From Oscillospiraceae bacterium (GTDB lineage Bacteria > Bacillota > Clostridia > Oscillospirales > UBA929), in contig JAITDM010000146.1 in assembly GCA_031282535.1 (NCBI GenBank), forward strand, positions 1 to 5,691: a stretch of DNA of 5,691 nt, written 5' to 3'. Of this stretch, positions 1 through 5,033 are shown in pieces. The notes below the pieces were generated by a model, which was not told the origin of the DNA, did no database searches, and saw only the letters and a list, made by a program, of their open reading frames with translations. Position 1 is the first letter of the stretch. Every line of letters begins with the position of its first letter. Both the position numbers and the translations under genes were made by a program.

Positions 1-1738
1 AGTAAGACTTGTGCCGCCCGCGGCCCACGCGGCCGCGGAGCTGGTGGAGCTGCGAGAGTCCGAAGCGCTCGGCATTCTCCACCACCATGAGCGCGGCGTT
101 CGGCACGTCGACGCCCACCTCGATGACCGTCGTGGCCACCAAGATGTCGAGCGCCCCCTCCACAAACGCGCGCATCGCCGCCTCCCGCCGGGCGGGCGGC
201 ATCTTGCCGTGCACGAGGCCCACCCGCAGCGCCGGGTAGACCTGCCCGCGCAAGGCCTCGGCGTACGCCTCCACCGCGCGCGGGCCCTCCGCGCCGCCGC
301 TCTCCTCGACAAACGGGCACACGACGTACACCTGACGCCCCTCCGACACCAGCCGGCGGACAAAGTTTTCGATGCGCGGGCGGAAGCTCTCGTCCACCGC
401 GAAGGTGTCGACCTTCTGCCGCCCGGGCGGCTTCTCGTCGAGGATGGACACGTTCAGGTCGCCGTAGATGATGAGCGCCAATGTCCGCGGGATCGGCGTC
501 GCCGACATGACGAGCAGATGGGGCGCGTCGCCCTTCTCCGTCAGGCGGCTCCGCTGGGCCACCCCGAAGCGGTGCTGCTCGTCCGCGACGACCAGCCCCA
601 GCCGCCCGAAGTCCACGCCCTCCGAGAGCAGCGCGTGCGTGCCGATGACAAAGACGGGCAGCTCGCTGCGGAGGATCCGCCGCATGTCCCGCTTCTGGGC
701 GGGCGTCAGGCGGCCGGTCAGCAGCAGCGTCTCGACGCCGAGCGGCGCGAGCAGCGGCCGCCAGGTCCTGTGGTGCTGCTCCGCCAGGAGCTCCGTGGGC
801 GCCATCAGGGCCGCCTGATACCCGTTTTTCACGGCGACCGTCGCGCAGGCCGCGGCCACCATCGTCTTGCCGGAACCCACATCCCCCTGCACCAGCCGGC
901 TCATCGGGCGGCCGGAGGCCATGTCGGCGAGCACCTCTTCGACGGCGCGCCGCTGTGCCGCCGTCGGCGCGTAGGGGATTGATTTGTAAAATTCTTCCAA
1001 TCCAAGGGGCGCCATGACGGCGCCCGCCGCATGCGCGACCTGCTGTTTCAGCCGGCGCAGCCCGAGGGAGAGCGTCAGCAGCTCCTCAAACACCAGCCGG
1101 GTGCGGGCCACGTCCCGGTCCTCCGGGGAGGCCGGGAAGTGGATGTTTTCATACGCGTAGCGGATGTAACAGAGCCCGTAGCGCGTCCGCAGGACGTCGG
1201 GCAGGGTCTCCGTCCAGTGCTCGCGCACCTCGTCCAGGGCCTGCCGAACGGCGGAGAGCACCTGCCCGCGGGAAAGCCCCGCGCACAGGCGGTACACCGG
1301 CAGGATGCGCCCGGTGAGCTGCCCGGCGCGCCCGATGGGCTCGAAGACGGGGTTTTGCATCTCCCGCCGGTTCTCCTCGATCTTGCCAAAGAAGACATAG
1401 GTCTCGCCCTCGCGCAGGGTATCCTTCACATAGGGCGCGTTGAAAAAGACCAGCGACAGGGCCCGCCGCTCGTCCACCACCCGCGTGCGGACATATTCGA
1501 GGCCGGCGCGCACGCGGACATGGCGCGGCGGCTCGGCCACCATCGCGACGACGCAGGCCGCCTCCCCCGGCACGAGCCGGGCGATCGTGCGCACCGCCGT
1601 GCGGTCCTCGTAGTCGCGCGGGAAATGCGTCAGCAGGTCGCGCACCGTCGCGAGACCCAGCTTGGCAAAGAGCTGGGCGCGCTTTTCCCCCACGCCTTTT
1701 AAAAAACGCAGCGGCTTGTCAAAAGGGTTTTCCCGCAT
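1..1738 (-). CDS. recG: ATP-dependent DNA helicase RecG (3' end cut by window)
   Basis: RecG is a superfamily 2 double-stranded DNA translocase that remodels stalled replication forks and Holliday junctions. Reading from the ATG at 1738 gives 579 residues with no stop before the window edge. The N-terminus (PLRFLKGVGEKRAQLFAKLG, from about residue 9) is the typical RecG start leading into the wedge/OB domain. Helicase motifs follow in order: Walker A GDVGSGKT at residues 285-292, motif II DEQHRFG at 386-392 (the RecG form of DEAD/DEAH), SATPIPRT at 412-419, and QLHQLRGRVGRG close to the cut end. The family is usually about 680-700 residues, so about 100 C-terminal residues lie outside. A purine-rich ribosome site (GGGGAGAGG, 1741-1749) sits just before the start. 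The gene follows folT by 30 nt on the same strand, suggesting co-transcription. Large plus-strand reading frames across this gene are antisense shadows. The assignment is very secure. Confidence 0.97.
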   Translation of the reverse strand, partial: MRENPFDKPLRFLKGVGEKRAQLFAKLGLATVRDLLTHFPRDYEDRTAVRTIARLVPGEAACVVAMVAEPPRHVRVRAGLEYVRTRVVDERRALSLVFFNAPYVKDTLREGETYVFFGKIEENRREMQNPVFEPIGRAGQLTGRILPVYRLCAGLSRGQVLSAVRQALDEVREHWTETLPDVLRTRYGLCYIRYAYENIHFPASPEDRDVARTRLVFEELLTLSLGLRRLKQQVAHAAGAVMAPLGLEEFYKSIPYAPTAAQRRAVEEVLADMASGRPMSRLVQGDVGSGKTMVAAACATVAVKNGYQAALMAPTELLAEQHHRTWRPLLAPLGVETLLLTGRLTPAQKRDMRRILRSELPVFVIGTHALLSEGVDFGRLGLVVADEQHRFGVAQRSRLTEKGDAPHLLVMSATPIPRTLALIIYGDLNVSILDEKPPGRQKVDTFAVDESFRPRIENFVRRLVSEGRQVYVVCPFVEESGGAEGPRAVEAYAEALRGQVYPALRVGLVHGKMPPARREAAMRAFVEGALDILVATTVIEVGVDVPNAALMVVENAERFGLSQLHQLRGRVGRGRHKSY

Positions 1739-1768
1739 GGCCTCTCCCCGTCTCCCAATCCGAACCGA

Positions 1769-2323
1769 CTACAGCCCGGTCCCCGTCCGGGCCCTCTCCG
1801 CCAGCCCGGTGCGCGCCAACAGGCGGCACACGCCGTAGAGCAGCGCCACATCGACGGGGTACTGGATGAGCGTCCTGACGATCCGCGCGCCGGCGAAAAA
1901 CTCCGCCGCCGTGGCGCCGTACAACAGCCGCAGCCACAAAAAACCGAGTCCGAGCGAAACAAAGACCGCCACGAGCGCCTGCGCCGCGGCCACCCGCCAC
2001 ATCGACGGCCCGCGCCGGTACAAAAAGACCGCGTAGATGAAATTTTGCAGCATCGCGCTGAGCGCGTAGCCAAAGAAATACGGCCCCATGGGTTTGACGA
2101 CGTAGGCGACAAAGTCCCCCGCGAAGCCCATGACAAGCCCCGCCCACGGGCCGTACAGCATGGACCCCAGCGCGCCCGGCAGGTAGACGAAACTCACCAG
2201 GCGGAAGCTCTCCGTCACATAGATCGACAGCATGCTAAACAGGGCCGTCAGCGCGACAAACAGGCCCATCTGGGCCAGTTTCCTGGGGGCAAACACCCCG
2301 CGAAGTCTCCAAAACGACGACAA
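1769..2323 (-). CDS. folT: Folate ECF transporter S component (FolT family)
   Basis: This is the substrate-binding membrane subunit of an energy-coupling-factor transporter. It would bind folate and work with the shared EcfA/A'/T module, which is not encoded here. The 184-residue product is strongly hydrophobic, with about six membrane segments. It carries the FolT-like stretch around FRLVSFVYLPGALGSMLYGP (residues 40-59), then MGFAGDFVAYVVKPMGPYFF and GYALSAMLQNFIYAVFLY (85-102), and QYPVDVALLY near the C-terminus. The start is placed at TTG 2323 because AAGGAGAGG (2330-2338) lies 9 nt upstream (counted from GGAG) and the resulting N-terminus (SSFWRLRG...) fits the family. The open frame continues upstream to an ATG at 2812, but that would translate the riboswitch and the palindromic repeats. 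A THF riboswitch (2509-2607) in the leader independently supports a folate role. It probably forms an operon with recG. Confidence 0.93.
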   Translation of the reverse strand: MSSFWRLRGVFAPRKLAQMGLFVALTALFSMLSIYVTESFRLVSFVYLPGALGSMLYGPWAGLVMGFAGDFVAYVVKPMGPYFFGYALSAMLQNFIYAVFLYRRGPSMWRVAAAQALVAVFVSLGLGFLWLRLLYGATAAEFFAGARIVRTLIQYPVDVALLYGVCRLLARTGLAERARTGTGL

Positions 2324-2508
2324 AAGCGACCTCTCCTTCCCGTATGTCACAGGGCGCAGCCAGCGCCGCGCGGCCGGGGAGATCGCCCCCTGTTTCAGAA
2401 GCGTCCGAGTCCGTCGTCCCGATCTCCATGCGCCGATCGCCTGCCCGCCCCGTGGTGCGGCGCCGGGTTCACCCCGGCCGTGTGCTCTTGCGCATGAAAC
2501 TTCATGGC
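2324..2508 (-). other. GC-rich leader between THF riboswitch and folT
   Basis: This 185-nt untranslated stretch should contain the expression platform of the riboswitch. Directly after the aptamer is a near-palindrome (arms CATGAA/TTCATG, 2493-2506), then a 6-bp hairpin with arms GCCGGG/CCCGGC and a 5-nt loop (2462-2478). Closer to the gene is a segment bounded by CAGGG and CCCTG, with an internal GGCGC/GCGCC hairpin, ending just before the ribosome site. None of these stems is followed by a run of T on the minus strand, so I cannot name a Rho-independent terminator. Translational or Rho-dependent control is equally possible. No convincing small ORF was found. Confidence 0.5.
2330..2338 (-). 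promoter_or_regulatory. Ribosome binding site deciding the folT TTG start
   Basis: AAGGAGAGG on the minus strand is a near-ideal Shine-Dalgarno sequence with 9 nt between GGAG and TTG 2323. The only other nearby in-frame start is a GTG around 2347, which lies upstream of this site and so could not use it. A TCTCC segment upstream in the leader (within the GATCTCCCC stretch around 2360-2370) could pair with GGAGA here. That is a possible but unproven way for the riboswitch to control translation. Confidence 0.8.
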
Positions 2509-2607
2509 AACAGCGGGATGCGGAACCGGCACCGCAGGAAAACTCCCTTCGTTCGAGCGGCAACTCCCCGTCCGCCCGACACTTGACGCGCCGGCCCCTA
2601 CTCTGTT
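2509..2607 (-). ncRNA. Tetrahydrofolate (THF, folT-type) riboswitch aptamer
   Basis: Reading the minus strand, the order and sequence match the folT RNA motif as I remember it. P1 is AACAG (2607-2603) paired with CTGTT (2513-2509). It is followed by the conserved AGTAG (2602-2598). P2 is GGGCCGG (2597-2591) paired with CCGGTTC (2529-2523), with two G-U pairs. Then comes CGCGTCAAGTG (2590-2580), close to the conserved CGCGUUAAGUG. P3 is TCGGGCGG (2579-2572) with CCGCTCGA (2560-2553), 8 bp with one G-U. A short AGGGA/TTCCT hairpin (2548-2536) follows, then GCGGTG (2535-2530) and the conserved GCATCC-type segment (2521-2514). The P3 loop CGGGG (2570-2566) can pair with TCCCG (2518-2514), which gives the expected pseudoknot. 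The aptamer senses reduced folate. It lies upstream of a folate transporter gene, exactly as this class usually does. Confidence 0.9.
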
Positions 2608-2621
2608 TGGTGTTTGGTCCC

Positions 2622-2683
2622 TTGTTGCCGCTTCGCGGCAACAAAAACGAAAAATTGGGTTGTGGGTTGCAGGTGCAACCCAC
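2622..2683. repeat. Double-palindrome repeat unit, copy 1
   Basis: The unit holds two inverted repeats separated by 17 nt. Palindrome A (2622-2644) has 10-nt arms TTGTTGCCGC/GCGGCAACAA around a 3-nt loop. Palindrome B (2662-2683) has 10-nt arms GTGGGTTGCA/TGCAACCCAC around GG. The spacer is A-rich on the plus strand (T-rich on the minus strand). The unit sits in the presumed folT leader, 14 nt upstream of the riboswitch. On the minus strand the T-run lies before hairpin A, not after it, so hairpin A is not a standard terminator. It resembles dispersed intergenic palindromic repeats (REP/MITE-like), but no family is recognised. Confidence 0.85.
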
Positions 2684-2692
2684 GTGAATACC

Positions 2693-2755
2693 TTGTCGCC
2701 GCTTCGCGGCAACAAAAAACAAGAATTCGGGTTGTGGGTTGCAGGTGCAACCCAC
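2693..2755. repeat. Double-palindrome repeat unit, copy 2
   Basis: This is a second copy of the same unit, 9 nt after copy 1, giving a period of 71-72 nt. Palindrome A (2693-2715) has one change in its left arm (TTGTCGCCGC). That change is a C-A mismatch read as plus-strand RNA but a G-U wobble read as minus-strand RNA. Palindrome B (2734-2755) is identical to copy 1. The A-B spacer is 18 nt and has diverged (it includes AAGAATTC). The changes are concentrated in the spacer while the palindromes are kept. Confidence 0.85.
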
Positions 2756-2767
2756 ATACGCCGTACC

Positions 2768-2796
2768 AGTATAACCGATGGCCCGCCAAAAAGCAA
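2768..2796 (-). promoter_or_regulatory. Putative sigma-A promoter for the folT-recG unit
   Basis: On the minus strand a -35 like TTGCTT (2796-2791) is followed by a 17-nt spacer and a -10 TATACT (2773-2768), a 5/6 match to TATAAT. Transcription would begin near 2761. The message would then carry both double-palindrome units and the riboswitch before folT, a leader of roughly 440 nt. The -35 is weak (3/6). The site lies 13 nt after the radical SAM stop codon, so read-through from that gene is also possible. Confidence 0.5.
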
Positions 2797-2808
2797 GCCG
2801 CCTCCCGC

Positions 2809-3699
2809 TCAAAATGCCGGGACACAGTCCGGCGTGGCCGCGGCGCGGTGTTGAAAAAAGCCGTGTTTGAGTCCCAATTTTTGGAAATACTGTGTGACGG
2901 ACTCGTATTCAAAGGTGGTCACGCGCCGGTTCAGCTCCGGGTACTCGCCGGCCCGATGGGTGGGAAAGTACTGCGCCATCAGGCTCACGTGGGCGTCGGG
3001 GAGATGTGCCGCCACCCAGTCGAGCACGCGCATGGCGTCGCGCCGCCGCCCCGGCAGCACCAGGTGACGGATGACGAGCCCCCGGCGCATCAGGCCGTCG
3101 TCGTCGACCCGCCCGACGCCGACCTGACGGGCCATCTCCAACACGGCCGCGGCGGCGAGAGCCGGATACCCCGGCGCGTTCGCGTAACGCACCGCGGCGG
3201 CCTCGTCGCTGTACTTGAAATCCGGCAGATAGACGTCGATCAGCCCCTCGAGGCGCCGCAGGGCGGACACGCTCTCATATCCGTTTGTGTTGTAGACGAA
3301 CGGCAGCGGAAACCCGCCGCGCTTCGCGTGCGCCACGGCGGCGGCGACGCCGGGGAGAACGTGGGCCGGCGTCACCAGATTGATGTTGTGGACGCCTGCC
3401 TCCGCCAGCGCCCAGAACCGTTCGGCGAGCTGCGGCGGGTCGAGCCCCTCGCCGGCGGCGTCCCGGCTGATCGCGTGATTTTGGCAGAACACACAGCGCA
3501 GGTTGCAGCCCGCGAAGAAGACCGCGCCCGACCCCTTCGTGCCGCTGATCGGGGGTTCCTCCCACCGGTGGACCATCGTCTTGGCCACCACCGGCTTTTC
3601 CGAGGCGCGGCAAAACCCCGCCCGCGCCGCCCGGTCCGTCCCGCACCGCCGCGGGCAAAGCTCACACCCCACACAGCTCCCCTCCCCCGCGCGCGCCAT
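2809..3699 (-). CDS. PflX-like radical SAM protein (COG1313 family)
   Basis: This is a radical SAM iron-sulfur enzyme of 296 residues, often labelled putative pyruvate formate-lyase activating enzyme. The true substrate of the family is not established to my knowledge. The N-terminus has a cysteine cluster (C9, C12, C15, C19, C30; CELCPRRCGTDR) typical of COG1313. HRWEEPPISGTKGSG leads into the radical SAM site CNLRCVFC (C65, C69, C72), which binds the 4Fe-4S cluster and S-adenosylmethionine. Further family signatures are NINLVTPAHVLP, YNTNGYE, IDVYLPDFKYSD, IRHLVLPG and SLMAQYFP. I chose ATG 3699 because AAGGA (3710-3714) lies 10 nt upstream and the protein then has the usual length. The open frame extends to an ATG at 3843, but the extra 48 residues look unlike the family and cross a strong palindrome. 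No glycyl radical enzyme gene is nearby, so the activase label is unsupported. Confidence 0.9.
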   Translation of the reverse strand: MARAGEGSCVGCELCPRRCGTDRAARAGFCRASEKPVVAKTMVHRWEEPPISGTKGSGAVFFAGCNLRCVFCQNHAISRDAAGEGLDPPQLAERFWALAEAGVHNINLVTPAHVLPGVAAAVAHAKRGGFPLPFVYNTNGYESVSALRRLEGLIDVYLPDFKYSDEAAAVRYANAPGYPALAAAAVLEMARQVGVGRVDDDGLMRRGLVIRHLVLPGRRRDAMRVLDWVAAHLPDAHVSLMAQYFPTHRAGEYPELNRRVTTFEYESVTQYFQKLGLKHGFFQHRAAATPDCVPAF

Positions 3700-3721
3700 C
3701 CTGCGGCGATCCTTGTATCGT

Positions 3722-3744
3722 GGGCATCGACATTGTCGATGCCC
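3722..3744. repeat. Inverted repeat in the radical SAM leader
   Basis: Perfect 10-nt arms GGGCATCGAC and GTCGATGCCC flank a 3-nt ATT loop. The stem can be extended by GT/AC if one C bulges. It lies 23 nt upstream of the chosen start at 3699, just before the AAGGA ribosome site. It could be a 5' UTR hairpin of the radical SAM message or a repressor operator. It is not followed by a T-run on either strand, so a terminator is unlikely. Confidence 0.7.
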
Positions 3745-3781
3745 CACTCCCCCGCGCATAATCCAAACCATTTCCGCCCAT

Positions 3782-3801
3782 AGTAATAGGGAGTAATAGG
3801 G
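3782..3801. repeat. Tandem AGTAATAGGG repeat (two copies)
   Basis: Two perfect back-to-back copies of a 10-mer sit in the divergent intergenic region, in an AT-richer island of otherwise very GC-rich DNA. The minus strand reads CTCCCTATTAC twice and offers only weak -10-like hexamers (TATTAC) for the radical SAM gene. The repeat may be a regulator binding site or slippage. The rest of the 3700-3921 region shows no gene. Confidence 0.6.
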
Positions 3802-3882
3802 AGCAAAAAGGCGCCCGGCAAACAACCCGTCCGTCTGCCGCACGCCCCACGCAACCCCGCAGGAACCCCCCGCGCTCCCAAA

Positions 3883-3900
3883 CTGTTATCTGTTATCTGT
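3883..3900. repeat. Short 7-nt tandem repeat CTGTTAT upstream of DUF421 gene
   Basis: About 2.6 copies of CTGTTAT (3883-3889, 3890-3896, then CTGT) end 21 nt before the TTG start of the DUF421 gene. The position is right for promoter or 5' leader function, but I find no matching -35/-10 pair around it. Confidence 0.5.
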
Positions 3901-3921
3901 CAAATCCGGTGGTGTTTTGCC

Positions 3922-4599
3922 TTGCTTGTGGCCGTTTTGCGCACCGTGATCCTCTATGTCGTCATCATCGCCGCCCTCCGCCTGATGGGCAAGCGGCAGA
4001 TCGGCGAACTGGAGCCGTCCGAACTTGTCGTGACCCTGCTGATGTCGGAGCTCGCCGCCGTGCCGATGCAGGACCTGGGCAGCCCGCTGGTGTTTGGGCT
4101 GGTCCCCATCGCCACGCTGCTGTGCCTCTCGCTGGTCGTCTCGGGCGCCCTGCTCGCCAGTTTGCGGTTTCGCGCGCTGCTGTGCGGCAAACCGAGCGTT
4201 TTGATGAAGGACGGGCGCATTCTCCAGCGCGAATTGCGCAAAAACCGAATGACCACCAACGAGCTCATCGAGGCCCTGCGCGCCAAAAACATCACGGACC
4301 TCTCGACGGTGCAGTACGCCATTTTGGAGACCAACGGGACGCTGAGCACGATCCTCTACCCGGTGTACCAGCCGGCCACCCGCCGCGACGTCGGCGCCGC
4401 CGGGTCCGCCCCGGGTCTGCCCGTCGTCCTGGTAAGCGACGGCGCGCTGCTGCGCGAAAACTGCGCGCTGCGCCATCTCTCGCCGTCGTTTCTGGACGAC
4501 GCGCTGCGACGAAACGGGCTGACGGACGTGCGGGATGTGTTTTTGCTGATCGTGGACGAGCAAAACCGCGTCTACTGCCTGCCTAAGGAGCCGAAGTGA
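3922..4599 (+). CDS. DUF421 (YetF-like) membrane protein
   Basis: The 225-residue product has the YetF/DUF421 layout. Three hydrophobic segments come first: about residues 3-22, a weaker one at 34-49, and 55-81. The signature RLMGKRQIGELEPSELVV (20-37) lies between the first two. A soluble C-terminal domain follows with GKPSVLMKDGRI (89-100), MTTNELIEALRAKNI (110-124) and VQYAILETNGTLS (130-142). Proteins of this family in Bacillus (YetF, 2Duf) have been linked to spore inner-membrane properties; the biochemical activity is unknown to me. The start is TTG 3922, chosen because the product then begins MLVAVLRTVILY as family members do. There is no in-frame ATG upstream, and the ribosome site is poor (GGTGGTG, 3908-3914). 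GTG 3928 is an alternative. The DUF4363 gene follows 28 nt later on the same strand, so the two are probably one operon. Confidence 0.92.
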   Translation: MLVAVLRTVILYVVIIAALRLMGKRQIGELEPSELVVTLLMSELAAVPMQDLGSPLVFGLVPIATLLCLSLVVSGALLASLRFRALLCGKPSVLMKDGRILQRELRKNRMTTNELIEALRAKNITDLSTVQYAILETNGTLSTILYPVYQPATRRDVGAAGSAPGLPVVLVSDGALLRENCALRHLSPSFLDDALRRNGLTDVRDVFLLIVDEQNRVYCLPKEPK

Positions 4600-4621
4600 A
4601 GGAAGCAAAGGAAGTGAAGGA
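4593..4621 (+). repeat. Duplicated stop/ribosome-binding segment between DUF421 and DUF4363 genes
   Basis: GAAGTGAAGGA occurs at 4593-4603 and again at 4611-4621, 18 nt apart. The first copy contains the DUF421 stop codon TGA (4597-4599). The second supplies AAGGAG (4617-4622), the ribosome site for the DUF4363 gene. AAGGAGCCG is likewise found at 4585 and 4617. The whole stretch 4585-4622 is very purine-rich on the plus strand, which would make an open, ribosome-accessible junction. Confidence 0.7.
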
Positions 4622-4627
4622 GCCGGC

Positions 4628-5011
4628 ATGATGAAATCGATCTTACTGGCCTGCGTGCTGCTGGCCGGGCTCATCGGCGCCGGGCTGTGGGTCAGCGCGC
4701 GCGCGGAGGCGGACGTCGGCCGGCTGCTGACACTGCTCGAAAGCGGCGCGCAGTCCGTCGGCGCGGAACGCCGGGGCGAGGCGCACGAGACCATGCAGGC
4801 CGCCCTGTCGCTGTGGGAGGCGCGGATCGGGCTGTTTGAGGCGCTCTACCCCGCCGCCGACATCGAAGCGATCCACGCGGGCCTGCACCGGCTGCACACG
4901 GAGGCCGCCATGGCCGTCCGCGCGCAGTACCTGGCGGACAGCGCCGTGGTCACGGCGCAGCTGCGCGCCCTGATCCGCGGCCACCGCCCCAGCTTGGAGA
5001 CGGTGCTGTGA
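4628..5011 (+). CDS. DUF4363 family small membrane-anchored protein
   Basis: This protein of 127 residues opens with an uncleaved-looking signal anchor (residues 3-22, ILLACVLLAGLIGAGLWV). A mostly helical, alanine- and leucine-rich soluble region follows (about 30-120), probably extracytoplasmic. The conserved tryptophan and acidic pattern (LSLWEARIGLFEALYPAADIEAI, residues 60-82, given here in outline) fits DUF4363, a family of unknown function that is often encoded next to DUF421 genes in Clostridia. The neighbour makes the call stronger than sequence alone. Two adjacent ATGs (4628 and 4631) are possible starts: AAGGAG at 4617-4622 lies 5 or 8 nt upstream, so the second is at least as good. 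The gene ends 18 nt before the convergent nrdR stop. A partner role with DUF421 at the membrane is inference. Confidence 0.75.
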   Translation: MMKSILLACVLLAGLIGAGLWVSARAEADVGRLLTLLESGAQSVGAERRGEAHETMQAALSLWEARIGLFEALYPAADIEAIHAGLHRLHTEAAMAVRAQYLADSAVVTAQLRALIRGHRPSLETVL

Positions 5012-5033
5012 CGGGGTTGCTTCTCGCCGTCAC
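5008..5033. other. Symmetric hairpin spanning two convergent stop codons
   Basis: Arms GTGACGG (5008-5014) and CCGTCAC (5027-5033) are exact complements around a 12-nt loop. The left arm contains the plus-strand TGA of the DUF4363 gene. The right arm contains the minus-strand TGA of nrdR. No T-run follows on either strand, so it is at best a weak bidirectional terminator or RNA-end stabiliser. A 7-bp stem of this kind could also arise by chance. Confidence 0.4.

Noticed and set aside
11..982. Long plus-strand open frame (323 codons)
   Set aside because: It is antisense to recG, whose helicase motifs are unmistakable on the minus strand. The plus product is rich in Arg, His, Ala and Pro with no domain, typical of a GC-rich shadow.
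1031..1702. Plus-strand open frame (223 codons)
   Set aside because: It is also antisense to the N-terminal part of recG, with low-complexity composition and no recognisable family.
2622..2715. Rho-independent terminators at the A hairpins
   Set aside because: On the minus strand the T-rich tract precedes the stem instead of following it. On the plus strand the stem is followed by A residues.
2622..2755. CRISPR array
   Set aside because: There are only two units, each internally double-palindromic. The spacing of 9 nt between units is too short for spacers, and there are no cas genes.
2324..2812. N-terminal extension of folT to an ATG at 2812
   Set aside because: It would translate the repeats and the riboswitch. 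The Shine-Dalgarno at 2330-2338 and family length support TTG 2323.
2614..3783. Plus-strand open frame of 389 codons
   Set aside because: It runs through the palindromic repeats and antisense to the whole radical SAM gene. Its product has no family resemblance.
3700..3843. N-terminal extension of the radical SAM protein
   Set aside because: The 48 extra residues do not fit the family and cross the 3722-3744 palindrome. ATG 3699 has a suitable ribosome site.
3886..4794. Minus-strand open frame of 302 codons
   Set aside because: It is antisense to the DUF421 and DUF4363 genes and is a Gln/Arg-rich shadow without motifs.
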